From Aldehydirespirator sp965261105 (GTDB taxonomy: Bacteria > Actinomycetota > Acidimicrobiia > Acidimicrobiales > Aldehydirespiratoraceae): DNA of 64,000 nt. The stretch covers positions 558,001 through 622,000 of the forward strand of contig CBDHCM010000006.1 of the NCBI GenBank assembly GCA_965261105.1, in the 5' to 3' direction. The stretch's first letter is position 1, and each line of letters opens with the position of its first letter. The notes below the pieces were generated by a model. That model made no database searches and was not told the origin of the DNA. It was given only the letters and a program-made list of their open reading frames with translations. The position numbers were made by a program, and so were the translations under genes. Positions 25,340 to 33,980 of the stretch are shown in pieces.

Positions 25340-26344
25340 TCAGCAGCCCCTCGAACCCATTCGGCGGCGGCGGGTGCGGCGGCGGGCCATGCGGTCCTCG
25401 GTTCCCGGCGTCGTCGGCGGTGTCGACTCGATGTCGGGCGGGGGTTCGTCGCCCCGCAGGGCGGCCACGATCTTAGCGGTGTGGGCCGGGGTGCTGCCGC
25501 AGCAGCTGCCGATGACGGCCACCCCCGCGGCCCGGGCCCGGTGGGCGTGGGCGGCCAGAACCTCGGGGGTGCCGTCGTAGACCAGCGCGTCGCCGCTCCA
25601 CACCGGCACGCCCGCGTTGGGCTTGGAGATCACCGGCGTACCCGGCGAAGCCGCCGCGATTGCGACCACTACTGCTTCGGTGTCGGCGACGTTGTTGCCG
25701 CAGTTGGCGCCCATCGCGGCCAAGCCCAGCCCGCCCAGACGATCGGCCAACTCGACGCCGGTCACGCCCATCATCGTGCACCCGGCCGTGTCGAAGCTCA
25801 TGGTTGCGGCGATGGGCAGGTCGCACGCCGAGCGGGCCCCCCGCACCGCGGCCTCCATCTCGTCGAGGTCGCTTATGGTCTCAATCCAAAGCACATCCGC
25901 GCCGCCCGTGGCCAGCCCCGCCGCCTGCTCGGCGAACGCGGCCTCGCAGGCTGCGATCGACATGTTGCCCATCGGCTCCAGCAGCTCGCCGGTCGGCCCC
26001 ATCGAGCCGGCCACCAGCACCGGCCGGTCCGCCCGCTCAGTCTCGGCGTCGGCTTCGATGCGGGCGATGCGGGCCGCGGCCCCGTTGAACTCGACGACCC
26101 GATCCTGGAGGTTGTGCAGGGCCAAACGGAAGCGGGTCCCTCCGAAACTGTTGGTTATCACAAGGTCGGCTCCGGCCTGCAGGTATGCCCGGTGGATCGC
26201 CCTCACCTCCTCAGCGTGATGCACGTTCCAGGCCTCGGGAGGATCGCCGGCGCTGAGACCGACCGCGAAGAGCTGGGTGCCCATAGCGCCGTCGGCCACG
26301 AGGTAGCCCGTGGCCTCCAGGAGCGCGCCGATGGTGGCGGTCAT
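25340..26344 (-). CDS. Homocysteine S-methyltransferase family protein
   Basis: A 334-aa barrel protein. It has LVADGAMGTQLFAVGLSAGD at the start and ITNSFGGTRFRL. The zinc-thiolate ligands are in GANCGNN and GSCCGSTPAHT (one Cys, then a Cys pair), as in MmuM/BHMT/MetH methyltransferase domains. The family moves a methyl group, for example from betaine or S-methylmethionine, to homocysteine. ATG 26344 is preferred over 26368. The C-terminal tail is Arg-rich (RMARRRTRRRRMGSRGC), an unusual extension. It diverges from the TauD-like gene. Confidence 0.85.
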   Translation of the reverse strand: MTATIGALLEATGYLVADGAMGTQLFAVGLSAGDPPEAWNVHHAEEVRAIHRAYLQAGADLVITNSFGGTRFRLALHNLQDRVVEFNGAAARIARIEADAETERADRPVLVAGSMGPTGELLEPMGNMSIAACEAAFAEQAAGLATGGADVLWIETISDLDEMEAAVRGARSACDLPIAATMSFDTAGCTMMGVTGVELADRLGGLGLAAMGANCGNNVADTEAVVVAIAAASPGTPVISKPNAGVPVWSGDALVYDGTPEVLAAHAHRARAAGVAVIGSCCGSTPAHTAKIVAALRGDEPPPDIESTPPTTPGTEDRMARRRTRRRRMGSRGC

Positions 26345-26466
26345 GGACTCCGGTCCGACATGTCGCAAGTCCCCTCTTCGTGGCGTGGCCCAAAGTTGGC
26401 GGCGGTTGCCACGGTAGCGTCCGATCCTGGCGGCTCGGTTTCCCCACCAGCGATACCCTGAGAGCC

Positions 26467-27366
26467 ATGACGCTTGCTCCTGTCAGGTCCGCCGGCCTCG
26501 ACTCCGGACTCCAACTTGACGTCTCTGAGGTGGCCGGGGCTCTGGGCGCCGAAGTTCGAGGACTCGACCCCGACCGTCTCGACGAGCAGGCCGCAGCCGC
26601 TCTGCGAGAGGCCCTCGACACCCATCTCGTGCTCTTCCTGCCGGGCGTGAACCCGACCGTGGAGCAGTTGCGCGACATCGGCGCTGCATTCGGCGAGATG
26701 GAGGTGCACCCCTACATAGACAAGGTCGACGACAACACCCCCGAGGTGTGCGTGCTCGACACCTCGGCCACTCCCAAGGCCGACATCTGGCACACCGACG
26801 TCACCTACAGCCAACACCCGCCCATCGCCGCGCTGCTTCACATGGTGCAGTGCCCGCCCGCGGGGGGCGACACCATGTGGATCAACTGCTACGAGGTGCA
26901 CGACTCGCTGTCGGCGCCCATGCAGGCCTTCCTGGCCGGGTTGACCTGTATCCACGACGACGGCAAGCAGGGGTCTCTGCGGGCTGAGCACCCGGTGGTG
27001 CGGGTCCACCCCGGCACCGGCCGGCGCAGCCTGTACGTGAACAAGCAGCACGGCCGGCGCATCCCGCAGCTGTCACGACCCGAGAGCCAGGCCCTGCTGG
27101 GCTTCCTGTACCGCTGGCAGGAGCAGGTCAAGTTCAGCTGCCGGTGGCGATGGTCCCCCGGAGACGTGGCCCTGTGGGACGAGCGGGTGACGCTGCACTC
27201 CATAGTGGACGACATCGGCGAAGCCGACGGCACCCGCGTGCTGCACCGGGTGACGGTGCTGGGCGACGATCCCCAACCGCCCGCCGACGCCCCGACCTGG
27301 GACCGCCACCGCAGCGACAAGACCGCGGCCAGCGGCTACTACGGCATCGCCGGCTTCGACTTCTGA
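26467..27366 (+). CDS. TauD/TfdA family 2-oxoglutarate/Fe(II) dioxygenase
   Basis: A 299-aa oxygenase: VAGALGAEVRGLDPDRLDEQ at the N-terminus, the facial triad HxD in IWHTDVTY, a GGDTMW strand, and the distal His in WDERVTLHSI. The Arg binding 2-oxoglutarate is probably in GTRVLHRVTV. Family members hydroxylate small substrates such as taurine, alkyl sulfates or 2,4-D, releasing CO2 and succinate. The substrate is not predictable here. The start is ATG 26467. A luciferase-like oxidoreductase gene follows 46 bp later on the same strand. Confidence 0.88.
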   Translation: MTLAPVRSAGLDSGLQLDVSEVAGALGAEVRGLDPDRLDEQAAAALREALDTHLVLFLPGVNPTVEQLRDIGAAFGEMEVHPYIDKVDDNTPEVCVLDTSATPKADIWHTDVTYSQHPPIAALLHMVQCPPAGGDTMWINCYEVHDSLSAPMQAFLAGLTCIHDDGKQGSLRAEHPVVRVHPGTGRRSLYVNKQHGRRIPQLSRPESQALLGFLYRWQEQVKFSCRWRWSPGDVALWDERVTLHSIVDDIGEADGTRVLHRVTVLGDDPQPPADAPTWDRHRSDKTAASGYYGIAGFDF

Positions 27367-27412
27367 ACCGCGACTTCCGGCACACCGCGGACCGCCGGTA
27401 GGTTGAGCCGCC

Positions 27413-28660
27413 GTGCGATTCGGCGTCTTCTACGAGCTCCAGTTGCCCCGGCCCTGGACCGCGCACTCCGAGGAGCGGCTGCTGGCTGAGGCGCTGGAGC
27501 AGGTCGAGGTCGCCGACGAGGTCGGCATCGACGTGGCCTGGGCGGTCGAGCACCACTTCCTGGAGGAGTACTCGCACTGCTCTGCGCCGGAGGTGTTCCT
27601 GTCGGCCTGCGCGGCCCGCACCAAGCGCATCCGCCTCGGCCACGGCATCCGCCAGGCGCCGCCCGCCTACAACCATCCGGCCCGCACCGCCGAGTGCGTC
27701 GCCACCCTGGACCTGATCTCCGGCGGGCGGGTTGAGTTCGGCATCGGCGAGGGCGCCACCCGGCTGGAGCTCGGCGGGTTCGGCATTCCGGCCAAGCAGA
27801 AGCGGGCCATGAGCCTCGAGGCGGGCGAGCAGATCGCCAACATGATGGCCATGTCGCCCTACCCGGGCCATGAGGGCGAGTTCTTCTCGATGCCGTGCCG
27901 CGACGTGATCCCCAAGCCGGCGCAGAAGCCCCATCCCCCGATGTGGATGGCCTGCACCAACCGCACCACCATCGAGCTGGCCGCCCGCCGGGGCCTGGGC
28001 GCCCTGGCCTTCGCCTTCGTCGACCCGGCCGAGGCCCGCCACTGGGCCGACGTGTACTACGACATCATCCGCAGCGACGAGTGCGTGCCCCTGGGGCACA
28101 GCGTCAACGCCAACATCGCGGTGGTCACCGGCTTCTCGCTGCATGAGGACCGGGCCGAGGCGATCCGGCGCGGCTTCGACGGGTTCCACTTCTTCGCCTA
28201 CGCGCTGCGCCAGCTGGTGGTGCACCACACCATCCCGGGCCACTCGAACATCTGGGACCGCTACGAGGCCCAGCGGGGCTCGGCCCAACAGGACGCGGTG
28301 GCCGCCGCACTGGACGCCGGCGACGACTACTCCGACACCATCGGCACCCCGGCCGACGCGGTGCGCTGGCTCAAGGAGGCCGAGGCAGCCGGGATCGACC
28401 ATGTGATCTTCCTTCAGCAGGGCGGCAGGAACCGCCACGAAGACATCTGCGGAAGTCTGCGCCTGTTCGGATCAGAGGTGCTGGGCGAGTTCTCGGCCGG
28501 CCGCGAAGAGCGCGAGGCGGCCAAGGCTGACGAGTTGGCCCCCTATATCGAGAAGGCCCTGGCCCGCAAGGAGCGGATGCGCCCCCTCGAGCGCCACGAG
28601 GTCCCGGTGGTGGAGGCTTCAGTCGTGCAGGCGGGGGTTCCCACCAGCACCGTCAGCTGA
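27413..28660 (+). CDS. LLM-class flavin/F420-dependent oxidoreductase
   Basis: A 415-aa bacterial-luciferase-like TIM barrel: MRFGVFYELQLPRPW, VAWAVEHHFLEEYSHCSAPE, and LGHGIRQAPPAYNHPARTAE. It is longer than the usual 300-350 residues because of a C-terminal helical extension. Such enzymes use reduced flavin or F420, often as monooxygenases in catabolic clusters. It starts with GTG 27413, close behind the TauD-like gene. A strong palindrome lies between it and the downstream P450. Confidence 0.87.
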   Translation: MRFGVFYELQLPRPWTAHSEERLLAEALEQVEVADEVGIDVAWAVEHHFLEEYSHCSAPEVFLSACAARTKRIRLGHGIRQAPPAYNHPARTAECVATLDLISGGRVEFGIGEGATRLELGGFGIPAKQKRAMSLEAGEQIANMMAMSPYPGHEGEFFSMPCRDVIPKPAQKPHPPMWMACTNRTTIELAARRGLGALAFAFVDPAEARHWADVYYDIIRSDECVPLGHSVNANIAVVTGFSLHEDRAEAIRRGFDGFHFFAYALRQLVVHHTIPGHSNIWDRYEAQRGSAQQDAVAAALDAGDDYSDTIGTPADAVRWLKEAEAAGIDHVIFLQQGGRNRHEDICGSLRLFGSEVLGEFSAGREEREAAKADELAPYIEKALARKERMRPLERHEVPVVEASVVQAGVPTSTVS

Positions 28661-28728
28661 CTTCGAGGCAGCGTGCGCAGGTGGTGCCGCCTCGATCCTG
28701 GTCAGTTGCGAAGGGCTGCGCTCTGAGG

Positions 28729-28762
28729 TATCTTCCTGGGAAGGCAACTTCCCAGGAAGATA
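28729..28762. repeat. Perfect 15-bp inverted repeat before a P450 gene
   Basis: TATCTTCCTGGGAAG (28729-28743), GCAA, then CTTCCCAGGAAGATA (28748-28762) is a perfect 34-bp palindromic element about 70 bp after the oxidoreductase gene and 74 bp before the P450 start. No T-run follows, so an operator is as likely as a terminator. Each arm contains a near-palindromic TTCCTGGGAA, so it could bind two dimers. Confidence 0.75.
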
Positions 28763-28835
28763 AATTAGACCACCGGCCGTCCCGAGGCACGCGGCTGGTG
28801 CAAGACCGACAGCTCCCCGCCAGCGAGGTTCGCGC

Positions 28836-30218
28836 ATGACGATGACTGATGAGCAACTGACAGGCTGTCCCGTCGACCACGGAGCCGGGCGATGCCCCGC
28901 CTCCGGCGTGGACACGTGGGACTTCGACATGTTCCAGCGCCAGGAGCACCACGAGGCGCTGGCGCGGCTGCGAGAGACCGACCCCGGCATCCACTGGGTG
29001 GACGAGGGGGACAAGGGTTCCGGATACTGGGCTATCACACGCCAGGCCCACCTCAAGGAGGTGAACCGTCGAGCCGATGTGTTCTCGTCCAACCACAGCG
29101 GCACGCAGATGCGCGATCCCGACCAGAGCGACAGGGTGTCGGGCTTCTCGCGCGACCACACGCTGATCGACATGGACCCGCCCCGCCACACCCGCTATCG
29201 CAAGCTCGTCAACCGGGGCTTCACCCCCCGCATGATCGGCCTGCTCGAGGACTACCTCCAGAACCGCACCGACATCATCCTCGACCAGGTGGTGGACAAG
29301 GGCCGCTGCGACTTCGTGCGCAGCATCTCGGCAGAGCTGCCCCTGCAAGCCATCGCCGAGATGATGGGCATACCCATCGAGGACCGCGCCAAGGTGTTCG
29401 ACTGGACCAACGCCATGATCGGCAGCGAGGATCCGGAGTTCGTCAAGAGCCGCGACGACATCCACCAGGCCGCGGCCGAGCTGTTCGGCTACTCCCACCA
29501 GCTCCAGACGGAGAGCCGCAGCACGCCCTCCGACGACATCGTCACCACGCTGCTGGCGGCCGACATCGACGGCGAGGCCCTCACCGAGCTCGAGTTCGAC
29601 ATGTTCTTCCTGATCCTGTGCGTGGCCGGCAACGAGACCACCCGCAACTCCATCACCCGGGGGATGATGGCCTTCTTCGACTTCGGTGACCAGTGGGCGA
29701 AGTTCACAGCCGACCCCGACCGCCACATGGAGACCGCGGTGGAGGAGATCGTGCGATGGGCCAGCCCGGTGATGTACTTCCGCCGCCAGGCCCTGTCCGA
29801 CTACGAGATCGGCGGGGTGAAGATCGCCGCGGGCGACAAGGTGCTCATGTGGCACGTGGCTGCCAACCGCGACCCGCGCGCCTTCGAGGACCCGTGGCGC
29901 TTCGACATCGAGCGCACCCCCAACGACCACGTCGGCTTCGGCGGCGGGGGCCCGCACTACTGCCTGGGCACGAGTCTGGCCAAGATGGAGATCCGCCTGA
30001 CCTTCCGGGAGGTCGCCCGGCGGATGCCCGACGTCCACCTCGACGGCGAGCCCGACTACCTGCGGTCCAACTTCATCGGCGGGGTGAAGCGCCTGCCGGT
30101 GGCCTACACGCCCTCGCCGTCGTACAACACCGTGCCGCTGCACCGTCTCGGCTCCGCGGCCGGCGTCTCAGGCACAGTCGGCTTCGGCGGCCACGTGGAG
30201 CGCCCAGCCTCAGGCTGA
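28836..30218 (+). CDS. Cytochrome P450
   Basis: A 460-aa soluble bacterial P450. The I-helix oxygen-binding segment is CVAGNETTRNSIT, the K-helix ExxR is EEIVRW, and the heme loop is GFGGGGPHYCLGTSLAK with the thiolate Cys. Its C-terminal YLRSNFIGGVKRLPVAY is nearly the same as in the second P450 of this window (39346-40626), so the two are related. It needs ferredoxin and reductase partners, not encoded nearby. The start is ATG 28836. A 15-bp inverted repeat upstream is a likely control site. Confidence 0.95.
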   Translation: MTMTDEQLTGCPVDHGAGRCPASGVDTWDFDMFQRQEHHEALARLRETDPGIHWVDEGDKGSGYWAITRQAHLKEVNRRADVFSSNHSGTQMRDPDQSDRVSGFSRDHTLIDMDPPRHTRYRKLVNRGFTPRMIGLLEDYLQNRTDIILDQVVDKGRCDFVRSISAELPLQAIAEMMGIPIEDRAKVFDWTNAMIGSEDPEFVKSRDDIHQAAAELFGYSHQLQTESRSTPSDDIVTTLLAADIDGEALTELEFDMFFLILCVAGNETTRNSITRGMMAFFDFGDQWAKFTADPDRHMETAVEEIVRWASPVMYFRRQALSDYEIGGVKIAAGDKVLMWHVAANRDPRAFEDPWRFDIERTPNDHVGFGGGGPHYCLGTSLAKMEIRLTFREVARRMPDVHLDGEPDYLRSNFIGGVKRLPVAYTPSPSYNTVPLHRLGSAAGVSGTVGFGGHVERPASG

Positions 30219-30228
30219 GCCGCACTCG

Positions 30229-30936
30229 TCAGCCGGAGGCCGCTCGCACCAGCCAGTCGAACACGGGATCGCAGTCGCGGGAGTCCATCATCTCGGGGTG
30301 CCACTGCACGCCAATCCACGGCCGGTGGCGCGACTCGATCACCTCGATTGCGCCGTCGTTGCTGAGGCCGGTGGCGTCGTAGCCGTCAGCGATCTCGTCA
30401 ACGGTCTGGTGGTGCAGTGAGTTGACCAGCACCGAAGGGCCGTAGAGCGACGCCGCCAGCGAGCCCTCGGCGAGGTCGACACTGTGGGCTACCAAGTTGG
30501 GGGGCTGGTCGAAGCAGGCGTGGGGGGCGACGTGCTGGTGCAGCGTGCCTCCGCCGTGCACGTTCAGCACCTGGATGCCCCGGCAGATGCCCAGTACGGG
30601 CACTCCGGCGGCCGACGCCCCGTCGAGCAGCGCCATCTCGAACGCGTCGCGGGCCGGCTCGGGGGTGATCAGCTTGGCGCACGGCTCCTGGTCGTAGCGG
30701 GCAGGGTCGATGTCGGCGCCCCCGCTCAACAGCAGCCCGTCGAGCCGGTCGGCGTAATCGGCGGCCTCCGCGCTGGTGGGAAGGAACACCGGCAGACCGC
30801 CGGCTGCGATCACGCCCCGGGCGTAGTCGCAGAAGTACAGGTCCACCTCCAGCTCGCGCAGGCTGTCGGGCTTGACGTTGACCTGTTCGCCGGTCCTGGT
30901 GCGGCCCGAGATGCCGATCAGCGGTGCGCGGGCCAT
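30229..30936 (-). CDS. Class I amidotransferase-fold hydrolase, peptidase C26 / PuuD-like
   Basis: A 235-aa protein: PLIGISGRTRTGE, LSGGADIDPARY, the nucleophile in VLGICRGIQVLNV and the His-Glu of GVQWHPEMM. It matches the gamma-glutamyl-gamma-aminobutyrate hydrolase (PuuD) family, which removes gamma-glutamyl groups from amines after glutamine-synthetase-like ligases attach them. Such a ligase is at 33981. It converges with the P450 gene (10 bp) and diverges tightly from an alpha/beta hydrolase gene. Substrate inferred only. Confidence 0.88.
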   Translation of the reverse strand: MARAPLIGISGRTRTGEQVNVKPDSLRELEVDLYFCDYARGVIAAGGLPVFLPTSAEAADYADRLDGLLLSGGADIDPARYDQEPCAKLITPEPARDAFEMALLDGASAAGVPVLGICRGIQVLNVHGGGTLHQHVAPHACFDQPPNLVAHSVDLAEGSLAASLYGPSVLVNSLHHQTVDEIADGYDATGLSNDGAIEVIESRHRPWIGVQWHPEMMDSRDCDPVFDWLVRAASG

Positions 30937-30959
30937 GGGCGAGAGTGTACGTTCCTGCC

Positions 30960-31799
30960 GTGCCCGAGCCGTCTGAGCCCGACGCCGCAGTTGCTGCTGT
31001 GGACGTGGACGGGCCGCTGGCCTGGCGTGAGCGGGGCCGCGGCGACCCCGTGCTGTTCCTGCACGGCCTCGGCGGCTCGCGCAGCTCTTGGGAGCCGCAA
31101 CTGGCCGGCCTGAGCGCCGGGTTCCGATGCATCGCCTGGGACATGCCCGGCTACGGCGCCTCGGCCCTCATTCAGCCCCTGACGTTTGCCAGCATCGCCG
31201 ACTCGGTGGCAGGGCTGCTCGACGCGGCCGGCGTGGAGCAAGCCCATCTCGTGGGCGAGTCCTTCGGCGGCATGCACGCACTGCACGCCGCCCTGCGCCA
31301 TCCCGACCGGGTCGGTCGGCTCGTGCTGGCCAACACCAGCCCCGCGTTCGGCCTCGACGGCACCGACCCCGACGCCTGGCGCGGCACCCGCCTCGCCCCA
31401 CTGGACGCAGGACTCACCCCCGCCGACATCGCCGAGCAGGTGCTCACCTCAGTGGCGGGCCCGGCTCTCAAAGACGATGTGCTGGCCATGCGAGTCGCTG
31501 GATTCGCCCGTATTCCGGCGGCGGGGTTACGGGCTGCCGTCGAGTGCCTGCCCACCCACGACGTGCGGGACCGGCTGGGTGAGATCGCCTCGCCTGCGCT
31601 GGTGATCGCAGGGGAACTCGACACCGAGACCCCCGTTGCCTACTCCCGAGTCCTGGGGGACGGTCTTTCCGACGCGGAACTGATCGTGCTCGAGGGCGTA
31701 GGGCACCTGGCCATTTCAGAATCCCCCGGCGCCTTCAACAACCTGGTGCGCGATTTCCTCAGTTCTGGTCAAGCGGCAATGCCCGGAACGCGGATCTGA
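30960..31799 (+). CDS. Alpha/beta hydrolase
   Basis: A 279-aa hydrolase: oxyanion motif VLFLHGLGGSRSSWEPQL, nucleophile elbow VGESFGGMHAL, acidic residue in VIAGELDTETP, and the catalytic His in EGVGHLAISE. It is most like 3-oxoadipate enol-lactonase or meta-cleavage-product hydrolases, as often found in aromatic catabolism. The start is uncertain; I use GTG 30960, 23 bp beyond the divergent gene's start. The last 31 bp overlap the convergent gene at 31769. Confidence 0.85.
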   Translation: MPEPSEPDAAVAAVDVDGPLAWRERGRGDPVLFLHGLGGSRSSWEPQLAGLSAGFRCIAWDMPGYGASALIQPLTFASIADSVAGLLDAAGVEQAHLVGESFGGMHALHAALRHPDRVGRLVLANTSPAFGLDGTDPDAWRGTRLAPLDAGLTPADIAEQVLTSVAGPALKDDVLAMRVAGFARIPAAGLRAAVECLPTHDVRDRLGEIASPALVIAGELDTETPVAYSRVLGDGLSDAELIVLEGVGHLAISESPGAFNNLVRDFLSSGQAAMPGTRI

Positions 31800-32185
31800 C
31801 ACGACGACACTCGCTCTGCGAACCACGCCGACTCGAAGTAGGTGACGCCGCCGATCTCGACCGTAGTGTCCCACGGTGGAAGCAATGTGGTGGCGTCGAA
31901 TCGGTACGCGACCACGACGGGCCTCTCATCTGTTGCCGGGGTGGAGGCCAACATGAGCAGCACTTCCGCCTTGCCATCCTCGGGAATCGTGCCTACCAAC
32001 GCCTGGGCCTCCTCGGTGCGCCGCATTGTCAGCGTCATCGACGCCGTATGACGCCCGGGCATCGGCTGCGGTGATCCGTCGATCTGCTCGGTCCGAACGG
32101 TGGTCGAGCGGGCGAAGCTGAACGAGTGCAACTCTCCGCTCCAGTCTCGGCCGTCGATACCGAGCGCGAAGTGCCGTTCAGGCAT
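31769..32185 (-). CDS. Hypothetical protein (138 aa)
   Basis: Family not recognised. The sequence opens MPERHFALGIDGRDWSGELH and is beta-rich, with a segment PGRHTASMTLTMRRTEEAQA. No signal peptide or membrane helix is seen. It overlaps the preceding small gene by 8 nt (32178-32185) and the convergent hydrolase gene by 31 bp. It probably forms a two-gene unit with its upstream neighbour. Confidence 0.55.
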   Translation of the reverse strand: MPERHFALGIDGRDWSGELHSFSFARSTTVRTEQIDGSPQPMPGRHTASMTLTMRRTEEAQALVGTIPEDGKAEVLLMLASTPATDERPVVVAYRFDATTLLPPWDTTVEIGGVTYFESAWFAERVSSCQIRVPGIAA

Positions 32186-32507
32186 GGGCGGCGCCCTGGA
32201 TCTCCACTGTGACGGTCTCCTCCAGATCGAACGACAATGAGTCGGGCCACTCGATCAGGTCGAACTCATCTTCCACCAAAGGGGGGAGATCGGAGTCGGT
32301 GTCGAACAACACGACCTTGAGCAGCCCCTCGCTCCACTTGACAACGACCCGGCCCTCAGCGGTGCGCTCCACGGAGTCGAGTACCAGCGCCGCGTGCCCA
32401 CGTCCCGCGACTTCGGGCGGCTCGTAGCGAAGCCTGCTGCCCGGGCGGAGTTCCTTGGCTGCCATCTCGGCGGTCTCGGACTCTCGAAGCGACATGTCAG
32501 TCTTCAT
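32178..32507 (-). CDS. Hypothetical protein (109 aa)
   Basis: Starts MKTDMSLRESETAEMAAKEL at ATG 32507. It is an acidic, beta-rich protein (RVVVKWSEGLLKVVLFDTD, DEFDLIEWPDSLSFDLEETV) without membrane segments. Family not recognised. The first gene of a likely two-gene unit, its 3' end overlaps the next gene by 8 nt. DNA upstream of it (about 32520-32610) is AT-rich and probably holds its promoter. Confidence 0.55.
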   Translation of the reverse strand: MKTDMSLRESETAEMAAKELRPGSRLRYEPPEVAGRGHAALVLDSVERTAEGRVVVKWSEGLLKVVLFDTDSDLPPLVEDEFDLIEWPDSLSFDLEETVTVEIQGAAHA

Positions 32508-32667
32508 TGTATTACCCCTATTGCCCCGCGTATCTGGAAGCCTCCTGCGCTTCAAATATAATCATACTGCCTAAGATGATATAAGTGAGCCGAATGCCGA
32601 TCGCGATGGAGAGCAGACATCTACGCTCGGGACTCTGTGACCTACGGCAGCGGTAGCCTCCGCCGCG

Positions 32668-33870
32668 GTGACGGCAGACATCCTCACGCCGCCGCGGGCA
32701 GAGTTGGTGGCACGCATGGCGGCCCTCGGGCCGCGCTTCGCCGAGCGGGCCGAGGCCCACGACCGCGACGCCACGTTCCCCACCCAGAACTGGGCCGACC
32801 TGCGCGACGCCGGCCTGCTCGGGCTGTGCATCCCCCTCGCCGACGGCGGGCTCGGCGGCGACTTCGTGGGCTACGCCCTGGTGGCCGAGGAACTGGGCCG
32901 CCACTGCGCCACGACCGCGCTCACGTTCAACATGCACACCGCCACCGCCATCCTCGTGGGCCAGGTCGCCGACGACCTGGACCTCAGCGCGGCAGAGCGG
33001 TCACTGCTGGAGGAGCGGCGAGCCGAGCTGCGCCGCGGCATCGTCGAGAACGGCACGATCCACAGCCAGCCCTTCTCTGAGGGAGTGGCCGCGGGCGCCA
33101 CCGCCGGCTACTCGACGAGAGCACTACCCGTCGAGGGCGCCGACGGCGGCTACCGGGTGACGGGTCGCAAGATCTTCGCTTCGTTGTCGGGGGCGGCCCA
33201 CATCCACAACGTGTTGTGCATGGTGCCCGGCGACGAGCGGATCCGCTTCATGGGCGTGCCCGCCGACGCGCCCGGCGCGGCCATCGAGGGGGAGTGGGAT
33301 CCGCTGGGGATGCGGGGCACCGACTCGCGCACCCTGGTGCTGGACAACGCCGTGGTGCCTGCCGGGAACGAGTGGCTCCCGCCGGGTGTGTTCGACCAGG
33401 CTGCGGCTCGCTGGCCCTACTTCTACATGACGCTGTCGTTCGCCTACATGGGCCTGATGCGGGGCATCCTCGACGCTACGGCCGCCTACCTGCGCGGTGA
33501 CGGCGGAAGGGGCCCGGGCCGACGGGACCATCCGATCAAGCAGCAGGGCTGGGCCCAGATGAACTTGATCTACGACCGGGCCCAGTCCCTGACCTACCGG
33601 GTGCTGGGCGAGTGCGGCATCGATCCCAGCGCCGAGCAGGTGCGGCGGGCCTGGTCGTCGGTCGTCACCGTCATGGAGGGAGCCCCCGCAGTGGCGTCGC
33701 TGGCCCTGCAGGTCTGCGGCGGCCGCAGCATGCTGCGCCCCTCCTATCTGGAGCAGGCCTACCGCGACGCCCGCTGCGGGGCCGCCATGCTGCCCTGGAG
33801 CGTGGAGGTCTGCCTCGACCGCCTGGGACGCACCGGTCTCTACCCCGAACAGGACGAAGTGCCCGTGTGA
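32668..33870 (+). CDS. Acyl-CoA dehydrogenase family protein
   Basis: A 400-aa flavoprotein-fold protein. Its N-terminal helical domain has FPTQNWADLRDAGLLGLCIP and EELGRHCATTALTFNMHTAT. The middle beta domain has GYRVTGRKIFASLSGAAHIH and DPLGMRGTDSRTLVLDNAVV. The C-terminal helices contain VCGGRSMLRPSYLEQAYRDA. Family members oxidise acyl-CoAs or act as flavin monooxygenases (DszC/HpaB-like). I cannot locate a clear catalytic Glu, so the reaction is open. GTG start at 32668. It precedes the ligase gene and its MarR-type operator. Confidence 0.85.
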   Translation: MTADILTPPRAELVARMAALGPRFAERAEAHDRDATFPTQNWADLRDAGLLGLCIPLADGGLGGDFVGYALVAEELGRHCATTALTFNMHTATAILVGQVADDLDLSAAERSLLEERRAELRRGIVENGTIHSQPFSEGVAAGATAGYSTRALPVEGADGGYRVTGRKIFASLSGAAHIHNVLCMVPGDERIRFMGVPADAPGAAIEGEWDPLGMRGTDSRTLVLDNAVVPAGNEWLPPGVFDQAAARWPYFYMTLSFAYMGLMRGILDATAAYLRGDGGRGPGRRDHPIKQQGWAQMNLIYDRAQSLTYRVLGECGIDPSAEQVRRAWSSVVTVMEGAPAVASLALQVCGGRSMLRPSYLEQAYRDARCGAAMLPWSVEVCLDRLGRTGLYPEQDEVPV

Positions 33871-33936
33871 TTCGCGGGGCGGCAGGGCGCGACCGTCCGG
33901 TTGCCCCGGCGTGACCGCGACCGCGGGGCGCAGTAC

Positions 33937-33952
33937 CGTTTGGGACCGAACG
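33937..33952. promoter_or_regulatory. Candidate MarR-family operator 1
   Basis: CGTTTGGGACCGAACG lies 28 bp before the start of the glutamine-synthetase-like gene. It shares its arms with the sites at 41453 (CGTTTGGCACCGAACG) and 43922 (CGTTTGCTACCAAACG). The third site is directly upstream of a MarR-family gene, making that protein the likely binder. Confidence 0.6.
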
Positions 33953-33980
33953 TTCACCGCCCCAAGACCAGGGAGCCGAC

